A stretch of 64,000 nt of DNA, taken from contig NZ_JBIGHY010000001.1 of assembly GCF_043555865.1 (NCBI RefSeq), positions 372,001-436,000 on the forward strand, read 5' to 3'. The notes under the pieces were generated by a model. The model was not told where the DNA came from, did not search any database, and saw nothing but the letters and a program-made list of their open reading frames with translations. The stretch comes from Pelomonas dachongensis. GTDB lineage: Bacteria > Pseudomonadota > Gammaproteobacteria > Burkholderiales > Burkholderiaceae_C. The translations under genes were made by a program, and so were the position numbers. Below, piece by piece: positions 16,116 to 25,395 of the stretch (position 1 is the stretch's first letter; each line of letters opens with the position of its first letter).

Positions 16116-17978
16116 TCAACCTTCCAGCTGACTCAAATCCCGCACCGCCCCCTTGTCCGCCGACGTCGCCAGCAGCGCATAAGCCTTCAGTGCAGCCGAC
16201 ACCTTGCGGGGGCGAGCTTCAACAGGCTTCCAGCCCTTGGCATCCTGTTCGGCGCGGCGCTTGGCGAGTTCTTCGTCGCTGACCAGCACATCGATCGTGC
16301 GGTTCGGAATGTCGATACGGATGCGGTCACCGTTGCGCACCAACCCAATCGCACCACCCGCCGCCGCCTCCGGCGAGCAGTGGCCGATGGACAGGCCCGA
16401 GGTGCCGCCGGAGAAGCGGCCGTCGGTCAGCAGCGCGCAAGCCTTGCCCAGGCCCTTGGACTTGATGTAGCTGGTCGGGTAGAGCATTTCCTGCATGCCC
16501 GGACCGCCCTTGGGGCCTTCGTAGCGCACCACCACCACGTCGCCGGCCTTGACCTTGTCGTCGAGGATGTTGGCCACCGCCTCGTCCTGGCTCTCGACAA
16601 CATGCGCCGGGCCTTCGAACACCATCAGGCTGTCGTCCACGCCGGCCGTCTTCACGACGCAGCCGTCCAGCGCGATGTTGCCACGCAGCACCGCCAGGCC
16701 GCCTTCCAGCGAGAACGCGTGTTCCACGGCGCGGATGCAGCCCTCGGCACGGTCCGTGTCCAGGCTGGGCCAGCGCGAGTTCTGGCTGAACGCCACTTGC
16801 GTGGGGATGCCGCCGGGGCCGGCCATGTAGAAAGTCTTGACGGCTTCGCTGGGCGAGCGGGCGATGTCCCACTGGTCCAGCGCGTCCTTCATGGTCTTCG
16901 CATGCACGGTGGGCACGTCGGTGTGCAGCTTGCCGGCGCGGTCCAGCTCACCCAGGATGGCCATGATGCCGCCGGCGCGGTGCACGTCTTCGATGTGGTA
17001 CTTGTTGGTGTTGGGCGCCACCTTGCACAGCTGCGGCACCACACGCGACATGCGGTCGATGTCAGCCAGCGTGAAGTCGATCTCGGCCTCCTGCGCGATG
17101 GCCAGCAGGTGCAGGATGGTGTTGGTGGAGCCGCCCATCGCGATGTCCAGCGCCGTCGCATTCTCGAACGCCTTGAAGCCCACAGAGCGCGGCAGCACGC
17201 TGGCGTCGTCCTGCTCGTAGAACCGCTTGCACAGCTCGACAGCTGTGCGCCCCGCCCGTTTGAACAGCTGCTCGCGGTCCGCGTGTGTGGCCACCACCGT
17301 GCCGTTGCCCGGCAGCGAGAGGCCCAGCGCCTCGGTCAGGCAATTCATCGAGTTGGCCGTGAACATGCCCGAGCAGCTGCCGCAGGTGGGGCAGGCCGAG
17401 CGCTCGACCTCGGCGAGGTCGGCGTCGCTGACCTTGCTGTCGGCGGCCATGACCATCGCGTCGATGAGGTCCAGTTTCTTGATCTCGATGGTGGCCGTGC
17501 CCGGCACCGCCAGGCGCACCTTGCCGGCTTCCATCGGGCCGCCGGAGACGAACACGACGGGGATGTTGAGCCGCATCGCGGCCATCAGCATGCCGGGGGT
17601 GATCTTGTCGCAGTTGGAGATGCACACCAGCGCGTCGGCGCAGTGGGCGTTGACCATGTACTCGACCGAGTCGGCAATGATGTCGCGGCTGGGCAGCGAA
17701 TACAGCATGCCGTCATGGCCCATTGCGATCCCGTCGTCCACGGCGATGGTGTTGAACTCCTTGGCCACGCCGCCCACGGCCTCGATCTCGCGGGCCACCA
17801 GCTGGCCCAGGTCCTTCAGATGCACGTGGCCGGGCACGAATTGGGTGAAGGAGTTGGCGATGGCGATGATGGGCTTGGAGAAGTCGTCGTCCTTCATGCC
17901 CGTGGCGCGCCACAGCGATCGGGCGCCTGCCATGTTGCGGCCGGCGGTGGAGGTCTTGGAGCGGTAGGGGGTGGGCAT
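16116..17978 (-). CDS. ilvD: Dihydroxy-acid dehydratase
   Basis: A 620-residue enzyme of the IlvD/Edd family. It dehydrates 2,3-dihydroxy-isovalerate and 2,3-dihydroxy-3-methylvalerate in valine/isoleucine synthesis. Iron-sulfur cysteines are visible in ISNCDKITPGM and CPTCGSCSGMFTANSMN; other family marks are AGARSLWRATGMKDDD and RFSGGTSGL. The length fits the long, 4Fe-4S-type IlvD. It stands alone, away from the other ilv genes, apart from ilvE far downstream at 62.2 kb. No attenuator-like leader was seen. Confidence 0.96.
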   Translation of the reverse strand: MPTPYRSKTSTAGRNMAGARSLWRATGMKDDDFSKPIIAIANSFTQFVPGHVHLKDLGQLVAREIEAVGGVAKEFNTIAVDDGIAMGHDGMLYSLPSRDIIADSVEYMVNAHCADALVCISNCDKITPGMLMAAMRLNIPVVFVSGGPMEAGKVRLAVPGTATIEIKKLDLIDAMVMAADSKVSDADLAEVERSACPTCGSCSGMFTANSMNCLTEALGLSLPGNGTVVATHADREQLFKRAGRTAVELCKRFYEQDDASVLPRSVGFKAFENATALDIAMGGSTNTILHLLAIAQEAEIDFTLADIDRMSRVVPQLCKVAPNTNKYHIEDVHRAGGIMAILGELDRAGKLHTDVPTVHAKTMKDALDQWDIARSPSEAVKTFYMAGPGGIPTQVAFSQNSRWPSLDTDRAEGCIRAVEHAFSLEGGLAVLRGNIALDGCVVKTAGVDDSLMVFEGPAHVVESQDEAVANILDDKVKAGDVVVVRYEGPKGGPGMQEMLYPTSYIKSKGLGKACALLTDGRFSGGTSGLSIGHCSPEAAAGGAIGLVRNGDRIRIDIPNRTIDVLVSDEELAKRRAEQDAKGWKPVEARPRKVSAALKAYALLATSADKGAVRDLSQLEG

Positions 17979-18145
17979 GGCGGGCGGCTCGAAACGGATG
18001 CGGGAAGCCGCGATTGTCCGGCGGAGCCGGCGTCAGGGTTATTCCAGAAGCCCGCCGAAAGCTCGGTTGCCCCTTGCCGAATGCTCGACGCCGCAGGAGG
18101 CGCGTCACAGTGCTGTCCAAGCTCATCCCGCCGCGAGACCTTCCA

Positions 18146-19213
18146 ATGATGCGTACGCTGTTGGCCGCCTTGCTGTTGCTCTCGCCCCTGCTGGGCTTTG
18201 CCGCCGAACCGCTGGCGCCCGCCTGCGCGCCCGGTGCCGGAGAGCGCGCGGTGCGCGAACAGGGCTTCGTCGAGATCAACGGCATCCCGCAGTGGCTGAC
18301 CATCACCGGCCAGGACTGCCGCCACCCGGTGCTGCTGTTCGTGCATGGCGGCCCTGGCAATCCCAACACGCCGTTCGCCGACGCGCTTTTTGGCGCCTGG
18401 GCCAAGGATTTCACGCTCGTGCAGTGGGACCAGCGTGGCGCCGGCCGGACCTATGGCAAGAACCTGCCGGTGCGCGAGCTGGAACCCGACGAGTTCGCCC
18501 GCACGCCGCTGACGCTGGCGCTGCTGGCGGCCGACGGCATCCAGGTGGCCGAATACCTGCAGCGCCGTCTCGGGCAGCGCCAAGTCATCCTGACCGGCAG
18601 CTCGTGGGGCTCGGCGTTGGCGGTGGAGATGGTGCACCTGCGGCCCGAGCTGTTCCACGCCTATGTGGGCGTCGCCCAGCTCGTGGGCCCGGCTGACCTC
18701 GCCGCCAGCCACGCCCTCGCGCTGCAGCGTGCGCGCGAGCTGGGCGACCCGCAGGCGCTGGCCACGTTGCAGGCCCTCGGCGCCCCGCCGTGGACCGAGC
18801 CGCGCAGCTTCGGCAAGCTGCGCCGCATCCTGCGCGGCTACGAGGCCAGCCGCACCGACCCCGGGCCGGCCTGGAAACCCGCCGCGGACTACGCCGGCCC
18901 GCAGGATGCGGCCGCGTTGGAGGCCGGCGAGGAGTTTTCCTTCCTGAAGTTCGTCGGCTTCAAGGGCGATGGCATGCTGTGGCGGCTGAACCTGCTGGAT
19001 GAGCGCACGCGGTTGAAGCTGCCCGTCTTCCTGGTCCAGGGCGCGGAAGACCTGCTGACGCCGCCCACGGTGACGCGCGCCTGGTTCGACCGTCTCGACG
19101 CGCCGCGCAAGCAACTGGTGACCGTGCCCCGCGCCGGCCACGATCCCAACGGCCCGCTGCTGGATGCGCAACTGCGCGTGCTGAAGGACGGGGTACTGCC
19201 GCTGGTGCGCTGA
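18146..19213 (+). CDS. Secreted S33-family alpha/beta hydrolase (proline iminopeptidase-like)
   Basis: A 355-residue protein with a signal peptide (MMRTLLAALLLLSPLLGFAAEP). Family marks are HGGPGNPNTP for the oxyanion hole, GSSWGS for the nucleophilic serine, AEDLLTPP for the acid and AGHDPNG for the histidine. This arrangement is typical of proline iminopeptidases and related S33 hydrolases, but most cytosolic Pip enzymes lack a signal peptide. A periplasmic peptidase or esterase is likely; the substrate is not certain. The start is the first of two adjacent ATGs, and no good ribosome site is visible. Confidence 0.82.
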   Translation: MMRTLLAALLLLSPLLGFAAEPLAPACAPGAGERAVREQGFVEINGIPQWLTITGQDCRHPVLLFVHGGPGNPNTPFADALFGAWAKDFTLVQWDQRGAGRTYGKNLPVRELEPDEFARTPLTLALLAADGIQVAEYLQRRLGQRQVILTGSSWGSALAVEMVHLRPELFHAYVGVAQLVGPADLAASHALALQRARELGDPQALATLQALGAPPWTEPRSFGKLRRILRGYEASRTDPGPAWKPAADYAGPQDAAALEAGEEFSFLKFVGFKGDGMLWRLNLLDERTRLKLPVFLVQGAEDLLTPPTVTRAWFDRLDAPRKQLVTVPRAGHDPNGPLLDAQLRVLKDGVLPLVR

Positions 19214-19279
19214 GGCCACGTCGGACGGGACACGCCGGAGGTCGGCGCGAGCTGCCCGCTGTGGCCGCTTGGCTGGCGC

Positions 19280-19960
19280 TCAGGCGACGGCGCTGCGCAC
19301 GGCCTCGCGCACCAGCCCGTCCAGCTGACCGGTGATGTGCGTCATCTCGCCTGACACCACCGCGAACTCGCGGCCCGAAGCGCCGGCGCGTGCGGCCACC
19401 ACCTGGGCGTTGAACGACACGATGCGCGCGTGCTTGGCGATCTGCTCGATGTCGCCCATCACCGCGGTCAGCTGCTTCTTGGCGGACGCGGCCTGCTGGC
19501 GGGCCAGGTCCTCGTAGACCTGGGTCAGCCGGTTCAGCGTGGCCAGCAGCGGCGTGGCGGCCTCCACCAATTCCTCCAGCAGGTCCGGCGCGCCGCGCAG
19601 CCCGGCCCCGATGGCGTCCAGCGCGCGCCGGGCCAGGTCGATGAAGGCGGTGATGCGCTCGTCGGCGCGCTGCGGGCCGAAGTAGGCCTCCGCCAGCTCG
19701 CCACCCAGCATGACCGGCGACAGCTCGCCCTCCATCAAGGCAAGGTGGGCATCGCTGAACGTGACCAGCGCGTCGCGCGAGGTGTTCAGCGCGCCGTCGC
19801 GGCCCTGGGCAGCCAGCACCGCATACAGCACCAGGCGCTGCGACGTGAAGCGCCGCCGGCCCGACAGGTTGATCAACTTGCCAAATGCCTCGCCGGCCAT
19901 CTGCCTGGGCGGCGCCCCCGCTTTCAGTGCATGGGCCGGTGCACGAGCCTGGTGCAACAT
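19280..19960 (-). CDS. Soluble PilJ/MCP-like protein
   Basis: A 226-residue protein without transmembrane segments. ATG at 19960 was chosen because GGAGGA lies just upstream. Residues 30-60 (FGKLINLSGRRRFTSQRLVL) resemble the type IV pilus MCP N-terminal (PilJ) motif. The C-terminus (IVSFNAQVVAARAGASGREF) resembles the tip of the MCP signalling hairpin (NLLALNAAIEAARAGEQG-type). A full signalling domain is lacking, so it is a shortened, cytosolic relative of chemoreceptors. A role in sensing or in modulating a chemosensory array is possible but unproven. Confidence 0.65.
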   Translation of the reverse strand: MLHQARAPAHALKAGAPPRQMAGEAFGKLINLSGRRRFTSQRLVLYAVLAAQGRDGALNTSRDALVTFSDAHLALMEGELSPVMLGGELAEAYFGPQRADERITAFIDLARRALDAIGAGLRGAPDLLEELVEAATPLLATLNRLTQVYEDLARQQAASAKKQLTAVMGDIEQIAKHARIVSFNAQVVAARAGASGREFAVVSGEMTHITGQLDGLVREAVRSAVA

Positions 19961-20164
19961 GATGTCCTCCGTGAACGGGTTCACGACCGGCGACGTCCTC
20001 GGCCGCCCAGCCGACCCTTGCCTTCAGGGTTAGCACGGCCCGTGCCACGGCGGCCCCGTCGCGCCGCCGTGGCGACGCATCGCGTTACGAAAATATGGCC
20101 CGTCAGGTGCTGGCGCGCACGGGTGCGTGGCCAGAATATCCACTCCATCCCTCGGAGGATTTCG

Positions 20165-20593
20165 ATGCGATTGATGCGTTCTGGCCTGCCGCTGGTGCTG
20201 CTGCTCTCCCTGCCCATGGGCGCCCAGGCCCAGGCGGTGTCGGCGGAAAAACTGTCTCAGGCGCTGGGCACGCCGGGCCTGAAGGCCACGCTGGCGCCCA
20301 AGTTCCGGCCTGAGCAGGTGCACCAGGACTACGACATCGTCGACAGCGCCGGCAAGGATATGGCGACGGTGACGACGGCCCCGCCAGCCTACTTCGCCGA
20401 ATGGCAGAAGTTGCCCGGCTTCGAGCCGCTGCCGGGCGTGGGCCAGCAGGCCTTCGTGCGTCCGCGCATCGACCAGGTCTGCGGTCGCAGCGCCCGTGCG
20501 GCCGCCTGCGTGACGCTGATGCCCATGGCCTTCCCCAAGGACAAGAAGCCGACGCTGCCGCAGCTCCAGGCGGCGCTGGCCACGCTGCTCTGA
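20165..20593 (+). CDS. Small exported protein of unknown function
   Basis: A 142-residue protein. ATG at 20165 follows GGAGG (20154-20158). It has a signal peptide (MRLMRSGLPLVLLLSLPMGAQAQA) and a mature domain of about 118 residues with two cysteines (VCGRSARAAACV) that may form a disulfide. The tail KKPTLPQLQAALATLL looks helical. No catalytic motif was recognised. It is convergent with the aminotransferase gene, 3 bp apart. Confidence 0.65.
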   Translation: MRLMRSGLPLVLLLSLPMGAQAQAVSAEKLSQALGTPGLKATLAPKFRPEQVHQDYDIVDSAGKDMATVTTAPPAYFAEWQKLPGFEPLPGVGQQAFVRPRIDQVCGRSARAAACVTLMPMAFPKDKKPTLPQLQAALATLL

Positions 20594-20596
20594 GGC

Positions 20597-21751
20597 TCAG
20601 CCCAGCCGCGCCAGCCGCTGCGCGGCTTCGGCCAGCGTGTCGTCACGCTTTGCGAAGCAGAAGCGCACGTGGCCGCGCTGCTGCGGCTGCTGGTAGAAGA
20701 CCGACAGCGGGATGGCTGCGACGCCGATCTCGGTGGTGAGCCACCGGGCGAAGTCCAGCTCGGGCAGCGCGCCGTGGGTCGATACGGCGCGGTAGTCCAC
20801 GGTCTGGAAGTAGGTACCTTCGCAGGGCAACAGTTTCAGCGGCGTGCCGTCCAATGCGGCCCGGAAGGCGTCGCGCTTGGCTTGGTAGAACGCGCTCAAG
20901 GCTTGCCACGGCGCCGGGTCGGCCAGGTAGGCCGCGAGCGCGTGCTGTGTGGGCGTGTGCACGGTGAAGACCGTGTACTGGTGCAGCCGACGGAACGCGG
21001 CGCTCAGCGTCGGCGGTGCGGCGACGAAGCCCACCTTCCAGCCCGTCACGTGGAAGTTCTTGCCGAAGCTGCTGACCAGGAAGCTGCGCTCGCGCAGCGC
21101 CGGATAACGCGCCACGCTCTGGTGCGGCGCGCCGTCGAACACCATGTGCTCGTAGACCTCGTCGCTGACGACGAACAGGTCGTGCTGCTCGGCCAGGCGT
21201 TCCAGCTCGCGCAGGTCGTCGGCCGTGGCGACGCGGCCGCTGGGGTTGTGCGGCGTGTTCAGCACCAGCGCCCGCGTTCGCGGCGTGATGGCAGCGCGCA
21301 CGGCCGCCCAGTCCAGCCGATAGTCCATCGTCATCGGCACGCCCACCGGCACGGCGCCTGCTAGGCGGATGGCCGGGTCGTAGCTGTCGTAGGCCGGCTC
21401 GATGATGAGGACCTCGTCGCCTGCGCCCACGCAGGCGTGCAGCGCAGTGATGAGGCCCTGCGTGCCGCCGGCCGTGATGGTGATGTCGCGGTCGGCGTCG
21501 TAGGCCGCGCCGTACAGCGCGTTCAGCTTGGCCGCTACGCCCAAGCGCAGTGCCGGCACGCCGGTCATCGGCGGGTACTGGTTGTGGCCGGCGGCCATCG
21601 CTTCCGTCACCGCCTGCAGCAGCGCCGGGTCGGCACCGAAGTCCGGGAAGCCCTGGCCGAGGTTGACGGCGCCATGCTCGGCGGCCAGCGCCGACATGAC
21701 GGTGAAGATGGTGGTGCCGGTGTTGGGCAGCTTGGCGGGCAGGGCAGGCAT
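20597..21751 (-). CDS. PLP-dependent aminotransferase, methionine aminotransferase type (YbdL-like)
   Basis: A 384-residue fold-type I aminotransferase of class I/II. Motifs include NLGQGFPDF, NQYPPMTG, TAGGTQGL, NTPHNPSGR and DEVYEHMVFDG; the PLP lysine is in SSFGKNFHVTGWKVG. The NLGQGFPDF start and the GKNFHVTGWK sequence are typical of the YbdL/kynurenine-aminotransferase branch. These transaminate methionine or aromatic amino acids with 2-oxo acids such as KMTB. The exact substrate is not certain. Confidence 0.87.
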   Translation of the reverse strand: MPALPAKLPNTGTTIFTVMSALAAEHGAVNLGQGFPDFGADPALLQAVTEAMAAGHNQYPPMTGVPALRLGVAAKLNALYGAAYDADRDITITAGGTQGLITALHACVGAGDEVLIIEPAYDSYDPAIRLAGAVPVGVPMTMDYRLDWAAVRAAITPRTRALVLNTPHNPSGRVATADDLRELERLAEQHDLFVVSDEVYEHMVFDGAPHQSVARYPALRERSFLVSSFGKNFHVTGWKVGFVAAPPTLSAAFRRLHQYTVFTVHTPTQHALAAYLADPAPWQALSAFYQAKRDAFRAALDGTPLKLLPCEGTYFQTVDYRAVSTHGALPELDFARWLTTEIGVAAIPLSVFYQQPQQRGHVRFCFAKRDDTLAEAAQRLARLG

Positions 21752-21801
21752 GGCCGGATTCTGCGCGAGCGCTACCGACCCGCCAGCCCCCGCCGCCGTG
21801 A

Positions 21802-23499
21802 TTACGACTGCGCCGGAGTCGACTCTGGGGTTGGCTTCAGCATGCCCGCCAGGTTCTGCGCGATGCCGGTGATGCCCTGGTTGGACAGACCCGCGTCCTG
21901 CATGACCGCGTCGACGATGGGCTTGGCGATCTGGTACTGCAGCGCCGAGTTCATGACCTGCTCGGGGAACGTGGCGCCTGATGCGGAGCCGCCGCCTTCC
22001 CCGCTTCCGACCTGGCCCTGGCCGGGCATGCCGTTGACCTGCACGATGCGGATGGAGTCGATGTTCTCCATCGGCTTGACGGCCTCGGCCAGGATGGTGG
22101 GCAGTTGCTGCAGCAGCTGCGTGCGCACCTGCAGGTCGATCTGCGCGGCGGACAGCGTGTTCAGCGCCTCGTTGATGGCACGGCGGCCCTCGGCCTCGGC
22201 GATGGCCGCAGCCTGCTTGGCCTTGGCTTCAATCGTCAGCGCCTCGGCGCGGTCGATCGCCGCTTCCTTTTCGGCGGAGGCCGACACCTTCACTGCGATG
22301 GCGTTCTGCTCGGCGTCCTTGCTCGCTTCGATCAGCTGAATCGCCTTGTCGCGCTCGGCCACGGCCACCTGGCGAGCGGTGTTGACGGTTTCCTCGGCCT
22401 TCACGGCTTCGGCGCGCGCCAGGTTGGCGGCGGCGTCGGCCTCCGACTGCTCGCGCGACTTGGTCGCGATGGCGATCTGCGTGTCCTGCCGCGCGATCTC
22501 GACCTGCTTGCGCTGGTCGGCGCGCTTCAGCTCGGCCTGGCGCTCCTGCTCGATCTCGCGCGTCTGGATGACCAGGTTCTTCTCGATCTCGGCCGCCTTG
22601 ATCTCGCGCTCGGCCTCGATGCGGCGCTGGCCCACCTGGCGTTCCGCCTCGATCTTCACCGTTTCGGCCTCGCGGTTGCGCTCGGCCTGCTGGCTGGCGA
22701 TCTGCGCCGACTGCTCGGCCCGCGCCATCTCGATCTCGCGCTTCTGCGTCAGCGAGGCGAACTCCTGGTCCTTCTCGATGGTCAGCTTGAGACGACTCGC
22801 CTCCAGGTTCTTGGTGCGCACCTGCACCTCGGTGTCCTGCTCGACGTCGTTGCGCTGCTTGCGGCGCGCCTCGGTCTGCTCGGTCAGGCGCGTCAGGCCC
22901 TCGGCGTCGAAGGCGTTGTTGGGGTTGAAGAACTGCTTGTCGGTCTGGTCCAGGCTGGTCAGCGACACCGACTCCAACTCCAGGCCGTTCTTCTCCAGGT
23001 CTTCGGCGACGGCGTTCTGCACCGCTTGCACGAAGTCGCGGCGCTTGTCCTGCAGCTCCTGGATGGTCATGGTCGCGGCGGTGGCGCGCAGGCTGTCGAC
23101 GAACTTGTCCTCCACCAGCGCCTTCAGCTCGTTGGGGCTCATCGTGCGTGCGCCCAGCGTCTGCGCGGCGGTGCTGACCGCTTCTTCCGTCTGCTTCACG
23201 CGCACGAAGAAGGCGGCCGTCACGTCGACGCGCATGCGGTCCTTGGTGATGAGGCTCTCGCGCTCGCGGCGCAGCACTTCGAGCTTGAGCGTGTTCATGT
23301 TGACGAGCACGCGCTCGTGGAACACCGGCAGCACGATAGCGCCGCCGTCCATGATGACCTTCTGCCCGCCCAGGCCAGTGCGCACAAAGGCCAGTTCCTT
23401 GGTGCTGCGCTTGTACAGCCGCGCGAACACGAAGCCGATGGTCAGCAGGCCCAGCAGGCCGATGCCGGCCATGACGGAAATGTCGATGATGTTGTCCAC
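21802..23499 (-). CDS. yqiK: Flotillin-family protein, YqiK-like
   Basis: A 565-residue protein with one N-terminal transmembrane segment (about residues 8-26), a SPFH/prohibitin domain (about 30-210) and a long Ala/Glu/Lys-rich coiled coil (about 210-450) with many ER(E/Q)-type repeats. The C-terminus has a hydrophobic tail region and a Gly-rich stretch. This is the E. coli YqiK layout, and flotillins organise membrane domains. The start is GTG with GGGAGA upstream. It is the last gene of the operon and lies 14 bp after the yqiJ-like gene, matching the E. coli yqiJK order. Confidence 0.88.
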   Translation of the reverse strand: MDNIIDISVMAGIGLLGLLTIGFVFARLYKRSTKELAFVRTGLGGQKVIMDGGAIVLPVFHERVLVNMNTLKLEVLRRERESLITKDRMRVDVTAAFFVRVKQTEEAVSTAAQTLGARTMSPNELKALVEDKFVDSLRATAATMTIQELQDKRRDFVQAVQNAVAEDLEKNGLELESVSLTSLDQTDKQFFNPNNAFDAEGLTRLTEQTEARRKQRNDVEQDTEVQVRTKNLEASRLKLTIEKDQEFASLTQKREIEMARAEQSAQIASQQAERNREAETVKIEAERQVGQRRIEAEREIKAAEIEKNLVIQTREIEQERQAELKRADQRKQVEIARQDTQIAIATKSREQSEADAAANLARAEAVKAEETVNTARQVAVAERDKAIQLIEASKDAEQNAIAVKVSASAEKEAAIDRAEALTIEAKAKQAAAIAEAEGRRAINEALNTLSAAQIDLQVRTQLLQQLPTILAEAVKPMENIDSIRIVQVNGMPGQGQVGSGEGGGSASGATFPEQVMNSALQYQIAKPIVDAVMQDAGLSNQGITGIAQNLAGMLKPTPESTPAQS

Positions 23500-23513
23500 T
23501 CTCTTTGTCTCCC

Positions 23514-24140
23514 TCAGATCAGGTTGGGATGGGGGTTGGCAATGCAGCGATAGAACGCCCCCGCCTTGCGCACGATGAGTATCTGCGCGCCTTCTTCAAA
23601 CACTTCGTTGTCCATATCGGGCTCCACCATGAGGTAGTGCACGCGGCCGTGCGCGTCGCGCACCCGCGCCTGCGCCGCCAGGCCCCGACGCGCCGCGCCG
23701 CCGCTGATGACGCCGCCGCGCCCCACCAGCGACTGCTCGCTGACGGCGCTGGTCTCGTCGCGCGGGATGATGTGCGCCACCAGCGAGCCCAGCCCGCGCA
23801 CCGTGGCCAGCCCCGGCGGCACGGCCAGCAGCCCCGCCAGCCAGGCGGGCAGAAAGCCACCCAGCAGATTGAACGCTACCTTCTGCAGTGCATAACCAAA
23901 CAGTGCGTAGCCCAGCAGGAACAGCAGCAGCAACACCAGCGCCGGCACGCGGCCCAGGTGCAGCCAGCCCAGCACGCGGTCCAGGCCGGACTCGGGTACC
24001 GCATGCGGCAGCAGGTCGTCGATGACGTTGCTGGGGCTGAGCGCCACCAGCATGCCCAGGCCTTCCAGCAGCGCGATGGCGACGATCAGCGCCACGGCGA
24101 CGCCGAAGGGCAGCGTCTCGGGCGAGGTGAAAAGATTCAT
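23514..24140 (-). CDS. yqiJ: YqiJ-like inner membrane protein with OB-fold domain
   Basis: A 208-residue protein with three or four hydrophobic helices in the first 120 residues. A soluble C-terminal domain carries GRGGVISGGAARRGLAAQAR and YLMVEPDMDNEVFEEGAQIL, matching the OB-fold of YqiJ/NfeD-like proteins that partner flotillins. It sits between pspA and yqiK. Inferred role: membrane partner of the flotillin. The assignment rests on layout plus neighbours. Confidence 0.8.
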   Translation of the reverse strand: MNLFTSPETLPFGVAVALIVAIALLEGLGMLVALSPSNVIDDLLPHAVPESGLDRVLGWLHLGRVPALVLLLLFLLGYALFGYALQKVAFNLLGGFLPAWLAGLLAVPPGLATVRGLGSLVAHIIPRDETSAVSEQSLVGRGGVISGGAARRGLAAQARVRDAHGRVHYLMVEPDMDNEVFEEGAQILIVRKAGAFYRCIANPHPNLI

Positions 24141-24186
24141 CGATGCAATTCCTGCGAGTTGCGGGCGGGCGTGAGTGTCATGCCTG

Positions 24187-24855
24187 TCAGGCTTGCCCTG
24201 CCTTGATTTGAGCCAGTCGCTCGGCGATCTTGTGGTCGCGCACCATGCTCTCCAGTTCGCTCAGACGTGCAGCCTGCTCCAGGTTGGCAGCGCTCTGTGT
24301 GCCGTTCAGGCCCGTCTGTCGCTGGTAAATCTTGTCGAAAGCATCCGTCACCTTGCCCAGGCGCTGCTCGACATTCGACTGCCCCACCTGCTGCGCAGCA
24401 GATGCCGTCGCCGCGCGGCTCTTGCCGAAGTCGGCCAGCACCTCCTGCATCTCGCGCTTCTTGGCCAGCAGCGCGGCCGTGAAGCTTTGCAGCTCCTGCT
24501 CCTGGCGGGCGAGGTCGGCCAGCGTCGTCTCCAGCACGGGGATCTGCGCCTCGATGTCGATCTGGCGCGACACGGCTGCGCGCGCCAGGTCTTCACGCGA
24601 AGCCGCCAGCGCCTGGGCGATCTGGTCGCGCAGGTCTTCATGGCTGCGGTTGAGCTTGGCGTGCTGCTGCTGCGCCAGGTGGCGGTTGGCGCTGACGGTG
24701 CCCAACTCGTGGCGCACCTCGCCGATGACGCCATCGGCCTCGCGGATGGCCTGCTCCATCGCCGCCTGCGGGTTCAGGTCTTCGATCTTGTCCAGCAGGG
24801 CATGCACGCCACCGGCGATCACGCGGCCCACGCGGGTCTTCAGGGAATCGGCCAT
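24187..24855 (-). CDS. pspA: PspA/IM30-family membrane-stress protein
   Basis: A 222-residue, almost wholly helical coiled-coil protein. It begins MADSLKTRVGRVIAGGVHALLDKIED, as PspA proteins do with their amphipathic N-terminal helix, and carries MEQAIREADGVIGEVRHELG. PspA/IM30 proteins assemble on stressed inner membranes and counter proton leakage. A strong AAGGAG precedes the ATG. The upstream gene ends 1 bp before, so it is the second gene of the operon. No pspF or pspBC is nearby, so regulation must differ from E. coli. Confidence 0.9.
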   Translation of the reverse strand: MADSLKTRVGRVIAGGVHALLDKIEDLNPQAAMEQAIREADGVIGEVRHELGTVSANRHLAQQQHAKLNRSHEDLRDQIAQALAASREDLARAAVSRQIDIEAQIPVLETTLADLARQEQELQSFTAALLAKKREMQEVLADFGKSRAATASAAQQVGQSNVEQRLGKVTDAFDKIYQRQTGLNGTQSAANLEQAARLSELESMVRDHKIAERLAQIKAGQA

Positions 24856-24856
24856 G

Positions 24857-25360
24857 TCAGGCTCCTTGGGTCGTGGTCAGGGTCGAGGCCAGCTCGACGG
24901 TGGTGCCCAGGTGGCGCTTCACCACCTCGGGGTCGAAGGCATGCGCGCCGCTGGTCGCGGCCTGGCGCAGCAGGGATTCGCTGAGCAGTGCGGCGCGGCG
25001 CACCAGCGCGTCTTCCATCTTGACGGCCTCGTCGGCGCTCGTCGGCGCGCTGCTGATGACCAGGGCCATCAGCGTCGTGACCTGTTCCACCAGCAGGTTG
25101 AGCACCTCGGAATGCCGGCCCTCGGCGCCTTCGATGCGCACCAGCGCCTCGCGCAGCCGGTGCGTCAGCTCGCGCGCCCAGCCGTGGGCGGCCACATAGT
25201 CGAAGGCCCCGTCATGCTGGCGCTTGAGCTGCCCGAGCAGCACGCGCAGCTTGTCGCTGTTCGTCGTGGCACCTTCCACCTGAAGCTGCGCCAGCCACAG
25301 ATAGAGGTCACTCGGGATGCGAGCCGACAAAGGCTCCATCGTGATCGTCTGCGTCGCCAT
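24857..25360 (-). CDS. RHH-like protein leading the pspA-flotillin operon
   Basis: A 167-residue protein. Residues 9-45 (PLSARIPSDLYLWLAQLQVEGATTNSDKLRVLL) have the strand-helix-helix pattern of ribbon-helix-helix DNA-binding domains. The rest is helical, including LREALVRIEGAEGRHSEVLNLLVEQVTTL. A perfect palindrome-bearing promoter lies 36-63 bp upstream. It may be an autoregulator or a cytosolic partner of PspA. No named family was recognised. GAAGG precedes the ATG. Confidence 0.65.
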   Translation of the reverse strand: MATQTITMEPLSARIPSDLYLWLAQLQVEGATTNSDKLRVLLGQLKRQHDGAFDYVAAHGWARELTHRLREALVRIEGAEGRHSEVLNLLVEQVTTLMALVISSAPTSADEAVKMEDALVRRAALLSESLLRQAATSGAHAFDPEVVKRHLGTTVELASTLTTTQGA

Positions 25361-25395
25361 GCGGCACCGCCTTCAAATGAGTTCCAACGAACACG

